A stretch of 64,000 nucleotides of DNA from NCBI GenBank assembly GCA_023614405.1, contig CM042687.1:261745480-261809479 (forward strand), written 5' to 3'. Below the pieces are notes generated by a model. That model saw nothing but the letters and a program-made list of their open reading frames with translations, was not told where the DNA came from and did no database searches. Numbering within the stretch: the first letter of the stretch is position 1; every line of letters begins with the position of its first letter. The DNA comes from Avena insularis. Lineage: Eukaryota > Streptophyta > Magnoliopsida > Poales > Poaceae. Shown in pieces: positions 35,137 through 47,419 of this stretch. A program made the translations under genes and the position numbers.

Positions 35137-36994
35137 GTTGGAGATATGCCCAAGAGGCAATAATAAAGTGGTTATTATCATATCTTCATATTTATGATAA
35201 ATGTTTACATACCATGCTATAATTGTATTAACGGAAACATTAATACTTGTGTGATTTGTAAACATAAAGAGTCCCTAGTAAAGCCTCTTGTTAAACTAGC
35301 TTGTTGGTTAATATATGATCATGGTTTCGATCATGAACATAGAGATGTTATTAACAAGGGTCATATCATTAGGAGAATGATGTGATGGACATACTCCTAT
35401 AGATAAGCATAGCATAAAGATCAAGTCATTTCAATAGTTCAATTGCTATATGCTTTACGATACATAGTAACCTGATTCCTTCGACCATGAGATCATGCAT
35501 ATCACCTTTACGGATGGATGCTTTGATGTCATCAAACACCACACCGTAATTGGTGGTTATAAAGGTGGCATTGAGTGTTTGGATAGTATTGGTTGAGACA
35601 CATGGATCAAGAGTGGGATTTGTTCATCCACATGACGGATAGATATACTCTGGGCCCTCTCGGTGAAAATGTCATCCAATTAGCTTGCAAGCATGTGACT
35701 GGCTCACAAGGGATCACATATCACGGGAACGAGAAAAGAGTACTTATCAGTAACGAGGTTGAACTAGGTATGCAGAGATACTGACGATCATAACCTCGGA
35801 TAAGTAACATATCGTGAGACAAAGGGAAATTGGTATCGTATGTAAGTGGTTCATTCGATCGCAAAGTAATCGAGAAATATGTGGGAGCCATATGAATTTC
35901 CAGATTCCTCTACTGGTTATTGTTGGAGAAGTGTCTCGATCATGTCGCATAATTCACGAACCGTAGGGAGACACACTTAAGGATTCGACGTTGTTTGAGT
36001 AGTTATGGTATTATGAGAAAGAGACCGAATGTTGTTGGTCTCGGATGGGATCCGGGATATCACGAGGAGATCCGGAATGGTCAGGAGAATAAGATTCATA
36101 TAAGGAAAGTCCCGTTCGGAGTTGGGGAATGGTTCGGTGTTTTCATTGGGAATGTTCTAGAAGGTTCGGAATGTCCCGGCTCGGGGGGAAGGGTACATGA
36201 ATGTGTCATTGTAAGTTGGAATGATTGCATCATGTACTAGGTGTTCTTGCTGTCCAAAATAAAGGGTTTATTTAAATCCTAAATTGAAAAGACAATAGGC
36301 TAGTTTGAAAGTCAAACGGCAATTTTGGGAAGTGGAAGAGAGGGGATTGGTGGAGGCCGAATTGGAGGAGGGTTCTCCCTTGGCGGCGCCCACCAAGCCG
36401 ACTTGGGGAGGACTCTCCTCCCTGGCCGGCCCCTCCCACCTATATAAGGAGGGCAGGGCTCCTCCTAGGACACACAAGTTTCCACCTCTAATCTCCGGTT
36501 TAGAGCCGTTTTGGTTTAGAGCTTGATTGCTTTAGCCAGGTTTAGAGCCTTCTAATTGGTTTAGAGCCTTCTAATTGGTGTGTCTAATTACTAGACCACT
36601 AATAGCCTCTCTCATAAGCTCCACCATACTACTGACCGGCTTAAGGCGAAGCCTGCGGGATCTCCCTCTACTTAGGTACCACGCGTTGTCTTTGGAATCG
36701 CGAGGAGAGTGCTACAACCTCATTTTTCTTGGAACAAGGGAGAGGAAGGTCTTCGTCGAAAATGCAACGTGTGACCGACTGCGGAGCGCTGCCGAACGTG
36801 GCGCTGGAAGGATCGTCACGCGATCTTGAGATCGAAAGAGTACGACTACATCACCCACGAGAATCTGCTCGTTAACCGCTTTGGAATCTTGAGGGTGAGT
36901 TCCTCTATCGACTCGTTGCTACAATCTAGTAGATAGATCTTGGCTTGTTTGTTTGTATGCGTAGAAAATTTTGTTTTCCATGCTACGAACCCCA
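35137..36994 (+). repeat. 3' LTR of element D
   Basis: It starts TGTTGGAGATATGCC and ends ..acgaacccca. In the first 690 bp I count about a dozen indels against roughly seven substitutions relative to the 5' LTR. The TATA box is at 36441-36448. The accidental frames inside it (36305-36829) have no coding meaning. Confidence 0.9.
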
Positions 36995-37261
36995 CCCGCT
37001 CCCAAAAAAAAAAAGGCGCTCCCCCGCTCCCCTTCCCCGCTCCGCAGCGTGGTAGCCGCGTGCTGGCGGCAGGCGTGCCTCCCTAAGCAGGCGGTGCCTG
37101 GCCCGCGTGCCAGCGTGCGCCGCCTGGCGGCGGCGCACACGTGCCACGGGCCGGCATGGGCCCGCCAGCCGCGTGCCGTGCCGGGCTGGTGCCGGGCCTT
37201 TTTCGGCGTGCCGCGGGCCGGCCCGCCCAGGCACGGCCCGATGGCCAGATTTGCATCCAAC

Positions 37262-38250
37262 AGCCCAGAATAAAAAAAGGACGGAATTTACTGTGCGGAG
37301 GCAATCGAATGACGCACGTTGGTGGGCGCGCAGGGAGCCCCTGAGAGGCCGGGTTGGCCACGCCCAGTTATAGGAGAGATGCATCGTTGTTAGCATGAGT
37401 GCGCATCATAATAACGCTCATTAGTGAAGCCGGAAGTGGACTACTCGAACGAAACGGAGGTGGGAGCTGCGGAGGCAAGGTATCGTGCGTCATGTTTTAT
37501 TATCCAATGCATGCGCGTGAAATCCGTGAGGGGAAGACATGTGAGGCATTCCGGCGCGAGGCGTTGTGTCAAAAAGCCTTGCGGCGCACATTTTCTCCAG
37601 GGAAATAATGGTAGCAAGCGTGTACGTGAGGCATGGCGTAGAGAAGATTTCATGCTATGGAAACCATATGTGAGAGCCCTCCCCCACGCAAACGGGACCC
37701 ACCGCACGACCTCGTGGCGAAGACCTGCAGACAACGAGGGATTTTGCTTCCACCTGAGCTCTTGACGGGTCCCACCACCTAGTGGGTGAGGAGCTCTCCC
37801 ATGCTCCAAACGCCTATCACGTACCGTGCTCACACCCATGACCGATAAATATGGGCCTAGGGCACGTGTAGTCCATCCTTGGGCAATGCGGGGCAGGACA
37901 GATGGACGTGCAAAACGACCATAAGAGGAATCTCGTGCCCAGCCCCGCGGCAGGCCCGTCTCTCGGGAAAGCGGGCTCTGCTACGACATGCCACGCATCC
38001 TCCCCGTCATCCAACCTACGACCCCAAAGAATCGGGACGACGTGAATACCAGATTCGTCCAAAACTAGCTATTATTGACTCCGATAGGTACCTTCAGGCT
38101 TCAGCATCATGCAACGCCTTCCCTTCTTTAATTTGCCTCAATAAATGGCGGTGTACCAGGGTAAATTCCTTTCTAGATGTTGTTACAAATTCAATAACAT
38201 CCCCACCGGCGGCCCCTAACGGGTGGTCAGCAATTTAAATGTCGGGCATG
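37262..38250. other. GC-rich sequence of unknown nature flanking the hAT-like element
   Basis: This is the right-hand continuation of the sequence interrupted by the hAT-like element. It is rich in CG dinucleotides and has frames of 110-130 codons on both strands (37424-37765 +, 37441-37839 -). They start at non-ATG codons or overlap each other and contain no motif I know. It has no LTR or inverted-repeat ends. It could be low-copy host DNA or part of an unrecognised element. Confidence 0.3.
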
Positions 38251-40766
38251 CGGCTCTAGAAAAACACAAACTTAAAACAAAGAAACGACACGTTTGAAAA
38301 TTAAGTCGACGGTTTTCATTCAAATGTTTAGGAATTTATAAAAAGTTTGAAAGAAATTTAAACTAAAATCTAAATCTAGGTAGCGGTCATAGTGGCTTCT
38401 AACATCAAGTAGTCTAAGAGATTAGAAATGGGTAGAACATAGATGTGTGCATTGCATTCATGATTGAAAAATAAAAACTTTTTATAGAATTTTTCAAAGT
38501 GACTAAAATTTCACTTAAGTTGATGAGTTAGACTTAGATCATCAAGTTTAGCTCTATAAACTTTGATATGGCGTTTTCTAAAACTCTATATTAGAAAGGT
38601 AGAAGTAAAACCCGTGGATAAAAGTGAATTATAAACAAACCCACACCCTTAAAAAATAAAAAAGATCTTTTTATCTTGTTTTGTTTAATCATTCAAAATA
38701 TTCTTTAATGTACAAGAAAATTATATAGTACCAGGATAATATCTAAGCTTACAGACCCAATCTTGATCTACTCTATTCTTCTTTATTCCAACCTTTCAAT
38801 CCCAATCATAGGAAGAAAGAGATCTAGGCATGTTAGGAGTAATATCATCCTATTTAAGACGATAGTCCTAGTAGAGAATCAAAATAATTGGATGGTGGAG
38901 TAGTTAACTCAATTTTGAGTATATCTTCATTGTCCAAGTGGAACCAAACCAAGGTGTATCAGTTGATCAAATAATTCCATTCGAGGACGAGTTCAATGCT
39001 CTTAAGCCATAAGTAACATCTTATGGATAGAACCTTAGAGAGTACCCTTGAATTACCGATATTCATTCTAAATCCATACTCAAGTTTGATCCATTAATAA
39101 TACCACATTATCACCATTAATTCACCTTGAGAGTTGATGATGGCATACTCTTGACCGTACCTAGTGGAACCCTAGAGCTTAATACTAGTATAAGTAAACC
39201 ATACTTAGAGTTAACCATTACTCCTAATTGATCGTAAGTAAGCTTAAGATACAATTGGTAACCATTCTCCTATGAGATATATAAAATAGACCTATGACTT
39301 TTAAACCACAATTTGGATATGTCAAGAAACAATACTTGTTAATCAGTAATGCCTAAACCTTTGTACCACAAGCCAGTGCCAACCTTATCTAGGAAATCCC
39401 ATATCTTCACGCGATGTTCTAGTTGGAGTAGACCTTGTTGAGAATTCAATAGTATTAATCTAGTGTCTAACTGAACACTAAGAGTACATCCTGAGATAGT
39501 TATTGTAGCCATCTCACACTAGTGGTTCCTTTAGGAAGATAAAGACATGTTCTTTATGATCAATCTATGTATTAGAGACACATTGGATACCAGAATTAGG
39601 AGTGTATACTCTTCAACCTAGAAGAACACATTTAATCATTAATTGGTGATTGAGTGAATTAATAATGACCCTAGTGAATAATGAAGTGTAGTATATCTAA
39701 AAAAGAAACTCCCTAATACCAAGTTTACCATTAGTGATGACTAGATAGTAGGAAAGATATCTAGTGGATCTCAACCATAACCCAACACTCATATCCAATC
39801 CATTCATAAATTATCTTATCTATTCACACATTTTAATGAGTAGAACTCCTACGTAATATCAGATGAAATTAAGTGGATGTTGGATACTCTATTCTAAACT
39901 AGGTCATATATCTAAAATGTCATAGTAATCTAAGAGAGCAAGTCAACTCTATGTTTTCATGCATAGTTGTGACTCATATCTATCAAAAACATCATGGAAT
40001 AAACCTATGGTTATAAGACAATCTCTAATCTATTTTGAAAACTAAAACTCAAGTGTTGAGATGATACATATCTCTCACGACTCTTGTGAAACAATTCTAT
40101 TCTTTTAACACTAAACCCTAGTGTTATATTAATGTAGTTATGACCACAAGTACCTAGGTGAAGTAAATCTAAATCTTGTCCCATGGTTAATATTACCAAA
40201 ATAGACAAAATATTGTCTTGGATAAAACACAAAAACCAGATTCTCTTATAATAACAATCATAGGCATGAATAATACTCAATTTCATAAAAACTAGAATTG
40301 ACCTATGAAAATCTTAGACTAAATCCTTTATGGAGTACTTTAGAAGCATAAATGGAATTAATTTAAGATTTATCTCAAATAAGAAATCATAACCCTCTAC
40401 CTACCATGAAGGATTTAAAATTTCCTTTATTAGGTATCATCCGAAAAGGATACTAGTGGAAATACCCAAATCTCTAGTAAATTCTTTGCATTTCGAACTT
40501 TTTCTTTTGAACAAAATTCCATTTGAAGGTTGAAGTAACATTTGAATCCTGCATATGTTTATTTGAGGAGAAATGACTATCAACCTATTCTTAATACTTC
40601 GTAGAGGGAATATAAATACCCCATAATCAAAATTCCATTAGCTCAAATATTTGAATTATTAAAATCCTTCTCAAATAATCAAAACACTAATTACCTATAT
40701 AAATCTATTCCATAATCCCAATACATAAATAGAAAAAATCCAACTAAAATATATAACCTTGGATTC
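38251..40766 (+). other. Decayed AT-rich LTR-retrotransposon material
   Basis: There is no coding frame. Words such as gtgcattgcattcatgattg at 38446 and cattcgaggacgagttcaatg at 38978 are of the kind found near LTR starts and near the 3' ends of Gypsy internal regions. I therefore read it as an old Gypsy fragment, without confirmed boundaries. Confidence 0.4.
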
Positions 40767-41242
40767 TGTAATGCCCTAAAATAGTATCTAAGGTATTCTA
40801 GTAAAACAAACCTCTAGAATCAATTTGAATACAAGCTACAATTCAAAATAAAAACAAAACAAAAAATATAAAAAAATAGAAAAGGAGATAAGGAAGAAAA
40901 AAACTTACCATACCAACGCAAATGGTGCAGCCCAGCGATGCAACCCACCAACAACCCAAACCTTCCCAACCGAGAACTCACTTAAGCCCACACCCGCCAG
41001 GTGGGTTTTCACAAAATAATAGTTGTCTATCTCACGGTAGACCTTGTCATCCCCAATGTCGATGTTTTGAGATAGCCTCTATCGAGCTCACGCACCACAT
41101 ATACCAACCGCATCAACACTCTCAACCCCTCCCGTGAGCTACAAATAGCCCTGCTAGCCCATAGAATCAACTCACACCTCACATGCAAATCCCTGCAAAA
41201 CCCTAGGCTCGATGATGTGGAATTGTCGTAGATCTAGTTGAC

Positions 41243-41267
41243 CCAGAGCTTCGGCGAGAAGCTCTGG
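41243..41267. other. Perfect 10-bp hairpin in the old LTR
   Basis: The arms ccagagcttc (41243-41252) and gaagctctgg (41258-41267) are separated by a 5-nt loop (ggcga). It lies in the GC-rich segment of the LTR, where the transcription start of such LTRs may lie. It may shape the 5' end of the RNA or may be incidental. Confidence 0.6.
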
Positions 41268-44168
41268 AGTTATGCCTTGTCTTCCTCTACCTCCTGGAGG
41301 CCAGAGCTGAAGAGGGGTAGTCCTAGTCAAAGTAATTGGCCAATGAGTTCCCGGAGAAGCTCATTGGAATCCTCAACCATGTCGACAACCATGACCTCCT
41401 ATTCCAACGCCGATCATCTCCTCGTGTTCATAGTGATCTAGTGAACCTCGTAGCTACCTAATCGTCCTATTTACGCATAGAATCGAGCTTCCGTAGTTTA
41501 TTATAGCTCATGGCCGTTCGACCTCATCCCGGTGAGTCTCTGATAGCCATTTCCTAGCGGAGTCGTCACCAAATGGTCACCCATGATGCGTAGATGCCAT
41601 AGAACCCAATCCCGAGTGCTAGGATGCATTGAATTGAATGATTCGTGCTCGACCAGGACGTTGTGACCATTCGTGAGGTCCTTTCTGCATCAACAGGATG
41701 TCATTTCCCAACTAAAATTCCTGAATATCATTTTCCCTATTAAACAAATTCTTTAAAATGATCTAAACCTGGAAAATTCATAACTAAATAAATATAGATC
41801 ATAAAAATAAAAAAGACATATCAGAATGCTTAGAAAAATAAGTCATATTTTCTTACAGTGAAATATTGCAATGTTCATGTAAAAATAAATTCATTGAGTA
41901 ATAAAATATGTATGTACCTTTTATTTACTAATAAAATAAATAGAATTATAGGTAATGAACTCAGGATTTATATTGAGTGGATCAATTTTCTAGAGTATTT
42001 ACAAAGTCAAACGAAGAGTTTAATTAAAATAGAAGTTTATTAAATATTTTATTCAAATGATAAGAATGGAAACATAAGGAGATTTTAAAATACCACCAAA
42101 TAAAATTGTATAAACCTTTTATATGAAAAAAAAATAGAAGAAAATAAAATCTATCCATACCATTTATTATGTTACAAAATCCAAAATGATTTAATATTTC
42201 AAATTTAAATGATAATTACTGGGTGAAAGGAATTTTCCTTTCAAAGATAAACACCGAAAAAATATTATCACTTTGAGATAAAATAAACCTTGAATGTAAT
42301 GAGATCATGACTTAAGTAATCATTTAAAATACTTAAAAACACTTAGAAGAAAATTTATAATTTGAAAAAAAGTAACTACAAATCTTATTATTCACCTAAA
42401 AAACATTCAAGAGTATTACTTTTACATTTTAAAATATTAATATATTTGAATAAGAATCAACTCTTATAATTTTTTCAACTTTAAAAATATTAACTTTAAA
42501 AATTATAAAACAAGTACATGATATTTCTCCCTTGCTAATAACTACCAACAATATTTATTTAGTGATGAAATATTGTTCTAATAAAGTATTACCTTATTCT
42601 GTTTTTAATTTTTAAGAATATTAAAAAACAATAATAAAGAATCCCCTAAAACATTAACAACATCATTAATAAGAAACACATAGGATATAATAACCTAAAG
42701 TGTTATTTATCATTGCTCAATGTTTTGAAACTATTATTGCATTACTAAAGTTATCGATAAGAATCTCTTAAATTTTATAAATGTTCCTTATTGAGGACAA
42801 CACAAAAGAATATTATATCATGTTATTCAATATCACTTTAACACTTAAAGGTCATACTACTTACTAAAATAAATCAACTAGAATACCAAACCAAACCAAA
42901 GGCTGAAGCCCTAAATGGAACACCTAAGGCAAACAAACGGGGGTTATTTTTTGGATTAGAATAATTGCATATCATACCTTATGCATAATAGAATATTGAT
43001 AATTCTTTAAACATCTATTCTTATCGGACCGATGATGCTATTCTTGGAAATTTTGGATCTTATGACGGCTAGAAGAATGTTGATTGCATAATCTTAAAAT
43101 CAGGAGACAAGATCATTCTTGCATGTTCTTTGAATTATGTTGTAAAAACTATTTTCCAAAAGTATTACATTATTACATAATCTTGCAATCATGAGGTAAT
43201 TTTATTCTTGCATGTTCTTTGAATTATGTTATAAAAACTACTTTTCAAAAGTATTAAATTATCACTTGCATTCAAAAGGAAAATACTATTTTCATAATAA
43301 ATACAACATATGGATTATCGATCTAGTGTTGTTGGATAATCTATCGTGATGGAGGATGGAACCATGGTTGGAATGCATGGGAGGAAAACCATGTGGTGGA
43401 GGTTCAATCATATCAGGAAATACACCTAGAATTAATATCCGGAAAGTACGCCTAGAATTAATAACAAATGTAGGCAATGATTATTATGTTGTATGTACAA
43501 TGCTGACCATAGATCCTGGTATGGGACGGGTAAGTTAGCTCGATGTTCTTTTCTCTGTATATCCTCAGATGGCTAGGTTACGTCGTATTTCCAGTGATGA
43601 ATGGTTGTGGGTGGGATACCGTAACATTTCCATCTTGTGCTGCAGGGTGACGGCTCTAGAGTCTTAGAAGGGATGGCAATTGAACAGTGGTTGTTGGCCG
43701 AGTTCATTGCAATGGATGGATCACGGAGTAGAAAATGCCAGTTTTTAGCGATTCTTTAGATTGGGCCTCAAACGATGGAAGTTTGGATGCATAGGAAACA
43801 AGATTAAAGACGTTTATGGGAAAAGTAGAACACCTCTATAGATTGTATAAAACATGACACGTACTTATTGTTTCAAGAAGAGCTATGATCGTAGCATGGA
43901 AAGAAACTTCGTGAAGTTCTAACAAATCATGCATGTTGATGGATATATTTTTATAAAACAAAACTTACCTTCTCAAGAGAACGATTTTGAGAACTTGCAT
44001 AGGCCTAAGATCTCCGATCCACGACAGTAGAGATAATGCATCAGACACCCACCTATTAGAACTTGCTGAGTAGCCTTGTACTCAATCCATCTCCTCAATA
44101 CCCTTGCTTAGTTTATGAAGACAATAAATGGTACTGCAAACACGGAACTAGGAGACATAGGAGGGCCT

Positions 44169-45473
44169 TGACGACACACAAGTGTAGGGGATCGCAACAG
44201 CCTTCACGGGTAGTATTACCCAATTTATTGATTTGACACAAGGGGAGCCAAAGAATACTTGCAAGCCTTAACAACTGAGTTGTCAATTCAGCTACACCTG
44301 GAAATAGTTCTTGCTCACAGAAGTTTATCAGTAGCAACAGTTTGGTAGTAGCAACAATAAAGCAACAGCAACAGTGAAACATGAGTAATAGTAACAGTAA
44401 CGGTAAACAGTGAGATAAATAATAACAAGCATCCAAGTACTAAACAATCCTAGGAATGTGCTCCATATATAGTCGTACGTGCTCGCAATGAGAACTTGCA
44501 CAACATCTTCTGTCTAGCCAGCCCGTGGCAGCGGGGCCTCTAGGGAACTACTGGCAATTAAGGTGCTCCTTTTAATAGAGCACCGGAGCAAAGCATTAAC
44601 ACTCCGTGAACACATGTGATCCTCACACCACAGCCATCCCCTCCGGTTGTCCCAATTATTGTCACTTTGGGGATTTTGGATCCGGACAGTGATATGTGTA
44701 CACAACTTGCAGATAAGATCACAAACAATACTATCATAATTATTCAATAATAAGTTTAGATCTGAGATCATGGCACTCGGGCCCTAGTGACAAGAATTAA
44801 GCACAACAAGTTGCAACAAAGTCAAATAGCACTAATAGATATACTAGGCACTATGCCCTAACAGACCTTATTCGATTACATGATAGAACTTATCCAATCC
44901 CTACCATCACCAAGCCTACAGCGGGGTATTACTCACTCATGGATGAGGGCAACATCGATGGTTGATGGAGATGCGTTGGTGATGACGATGGCGATGATCC
45001 TCTCCAAATTCCCATGTCCCGATAGGGTGCCAGAACGGAGTTTCTGGATCCGAATCTTGGTTTCTGGTGGCGGCGGGGGAGCGGAACTCTTTCTGGAAAA
45101 CTATCGACCCCTCCCCTCGGTTTTTAGATCGAGAGGCAACTTATAGGCGCATAGGGAGGCCGAGGGGGTGCTTGGGGTGGCTGCACCCCCCTAGGCGCGG
45201 CTAGAGGTAGGCCCGCACCTGGCAGGGGTGTGGGCCCCCCAGGCCCCTTCTCCATCTCTTCTTCTGGATCCGTGGGTCTTCTGGTGAAATATAATTTTTG
45301 GCATATTTTCCGGGATTTATTTTGATTGTTGATTTTCTGCACAAAAACAAGACACCAAGGTAATTCTGCTGAGAACAGCGTCAATCCATGTTAGTTGTAT
45401 CCAAATCACACAAGTTTAGAGGAGAAACAATAGCAAAAGTGTTCGAGAAAGTAGATACGTTTTGGACGTATCA
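44169..45473 (-). repeat. 3' LTR of element C
   Basis: It is 1305 bp. On the minus strand it starts TGATACGTCC with hairpin arms at 45454-45460 and 45466-45472 and ends GTGTCGTCA. Compared with the 5' LTR it lacks about 86 bp (between 44412 and 44413) and has 27 bp extra at 44856-44882. Confidence 0.9.
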
Positions 45474-45476
45474 ACT

Positions 45477-47405
45477 TGTTGGAGATATGCCCTAGAGGCA
45501 ATAATAAATGTAGTTATTATTATATCTTTGTGTTTATGATAAATTTTTACATTCATGCTATAATAGTATTAACAAGGAAACATTAATACTTGTGTGATTT
45601 GTAAACTAAAATAGAGTCCCTAGTAAGGTCTCTTTATAACACTAGCTTGTTGGTTAATAAATGATTGTGGTTTCCCTACCATGAACATTGATATGTTATT
45701 AACAACAAGATCATATCGTTAGGAGAATGGTATGATGGACATACTCCTGTAGATAAGCGTAGCATAAAGATCAAGTCATTTTAATAGTTCAATTGCTATA
45801 TGCTTTCTGATACATAGTAACCTGATTCCTTCGACCATGAGATCATGCTTATCACCATCACCGGAAGGATGCTTTGATGACATCAAACATCACACCGTAA
45901 CTGGGTGGCTATAAAGATGGCATTGAGTATTCGGAAAGTATTGGTTGAGAAACATGGATCAAGAGTGGGATTTGTCCATCCATATGACGGATAGATATAC
46001 TCTGGGCCCTCTCGGTGGAATGCCATCCAATTGGCTTGCAAGCATGTGACTGTCTCACAAGGGATCACATATCACGGGAACGAGAAAAGAGTACTTATCA
46101 GTAACGAGGTTGACCTAGGTATGCATAGATACCGACGATCAAAACCTCGGATAAGTAAACTATCGTGAGACAAAGGGAAATTGGTATCGTATGTAAGTGG
46201 TTCATTCGATCGCAAAGTAATCGTAGAAATATGTGGGAGCCATATGAATTTCCAGATTCCTCTATTGGTTATTGTTCGGTGAAGTGTCTCGATCATGTCC
46301 GCATAATTCACGAACCGTAGGGAGACACACTTAAGGATTCGACATTGTTGAGTAGTTATGGAATGATGAGTAAGATACCGAATGTTGTTCGGAGTCTCGG
46401 ATGGGATCCGAGATATCACGAGGAGATCCGGAATGGTCCGGAGAATAAGATTCATATAAGGAAAGTCCTGTTTTGGGGTTGGAGAATGGTTCCGGTGTTT
46501 TCATTGGGAATGTTCTAGAAGGTTCCGGAATGTCCGACACTCCGGAGGGGAAGGGTACATGAATGTGTCATAACAAGTTGGAATGGTTGCATCATGTATT
46601 AGGTGTCATCGCTGAACAAAATAAAGGGATAAATCAAATCCTAGTTTGAAAAGTCAAACGCCAATTTGAAAAGTCAAATGGCTATTTTGTTTGGTGGAGG
46701 GAGAGTAGGAAACCTACTTGGGGACGAAGTCCCTCTCCCTCCACCACCCGCCAAGGAGGCCGAGTTGGGGAGGGAATCCCCTCCCCTTGGTTGCGCCCTC
46801 CCACCTATATAAGGAGGGGCAGGGCTGCCCCTCCTAGACCTACACCTTGCCCCTCTAAACCCTAACCCTAGCCGCCGCCGCCCACCATAGCCGCCGCCGC
46901 CCTAGGGTTTCTCCCAAGCCGCCGAGTTGGGGCTTCTAGTTTCCCTAGCCGCCAGCCTAGCTCCCTCTACTTGGTGTGTCTAAACCCTAGATCACCGAGG
47001 CTCTCTCATAGTCTACCATACTCGCTCCGGCTTAAGGCGAAGCCCTGCGAGATCTCCCCTCTACTTCCGGTACCACGCCGTCATGCTGCCGGAATCGCGA
47101 GGAGAGTTCTACAACCTCCGCTGCCTGCTGGAACAAGGGAGAGGAAGGTCTTCGTCGAGTACCGAATGTGTGACCGACTGCGGAAGCGCTGCTGGAACGC
47201 AGCGCCGGAAGGATCGTCTACACGATCTTGAGATCGGGAAGAGTACGACTACATCACCCACGAGAATCCGCTCTCGTTAAACACTTTGGAATCTTCGAGG
47301 GTGAGTTATTCTATCGACTCGTTGCTACAATCTAGTAGATAGATCTTGGCTTGTTTGTTTATATGCGGTAGAAAATTTTTGTTTTCCATGCTACGAACCC
47401 CTACA
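45477..47405 (+). repeat. 5' LTR of the Angela-type element
   Basis: It runs from TGTTGGAGATATGCC to ..acgaacccctaca. The promoter lies near 46805, and a GC-rich stretch with repeated gccgcc follows (46870-46965). Frames on the minus strand (46072-46540) are LTR artefacts shared with the 3' copy. Confidence 0.95.
46805..46835 (+). promoter_or_regulatory. TATA box followed by a perfect 10-bp hairpin
   Basis: The sequence ctatataagg (46805-46814) is the TATA box position known for BARE-type LTRs. The arms aggaggggca (46812-46821) and tgcccctcct (46826-46835) form a perfect stem with loop gggc. The hairpin ends about 25-30 bp after the TATA box, where transcription is expected to start. The same structure is at 53902-53931 in the 3' LTR. 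Confidence 0.8.
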
Positions 47406-47406
47406 G

Positions 47407-47419
47407 TGGTATCAGAGCC
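47407..47419 (+). other. Primer binding site of the Angela-type element (initiator tRNA-Met)
   Basis: The sequence tggtatcagagcc lies one base after the 5' LTR and is complementary to the 3' end of initiator tRNA-Met. It primes minus-strand DNA synthesis. Confidence 0.95.

Larger units (their letters stand above)
28310..36994 (+). mobile_element. Element D: Copia element of the BARE/WIS/Angela lineage with dead coding region
   Basis: The element is flanked by 5-bp duplications cccgc (28305-28309, 36995-36999). The LTRs are 1872 bp (28310-30181) and 1858 bp (35137-36994), and both start TGTTGGAGATATGCCC. The internal region (4955 bp) is close in size to that of the Angela element at 45477, and its leader aligns well with that element's leader. 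From about 31300 on, only traces of gag and pol can be recognised and no long frame survives. The cis-acting parts (LTR, primer site, leader, polypurine tract) are well kept. This points to a non-autonomous element mobilised by proteins of a relative. The LTRs differ mainly by small indels. Confidence 0.9.
28056..37253. mobile_element. hAT-like non-autonomous DNA transposon, split by element D
   Basis: Terminal inverted repeats of 20 bp (28056-28075, starting CAAATCTGGCC; 37234-37253 in reverse) match at 19 of 20 positions. They are flanked by a perfect 8-bp direct duplication catccaac at 28048-28055 and 37254-37261. An 8-bp duplication with CA-starting inverted repeats is the signature of hAT elements. 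Removing the Copia insertion and one cccgc copy leaves 508 bp. The ends are full of GGCCCG, CGGGCC and GCCGG words, as in subterminal transposase-binding regions of this superfamily. There is no transposase, so it would depend on an active hAT elsewhere. The frames seen at 36971-37396 are products of this GC-rich composition. Confidence 0.8.

Noticed and set aside
36971..37396. Frames of 88-137 codons near the right end of the hAT-like element
   Set aside because: They arise from repeated GGCCCG-type words in the subterminal region and overlap on both strands.
37424..37765. 113-codon frame on the + strand
   Set aside because: It starts at GTG, not ATG, overlaps a minus-strand frame of 132 codons and shows no motif.
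44320..44410. Repeated agcaac/agtaac words that look like a small tandem or CRISPR-like array
   Set aside because: Irregular spacing and low complexity; the same text is in the 5' LTR of element C at about 61630-61710.
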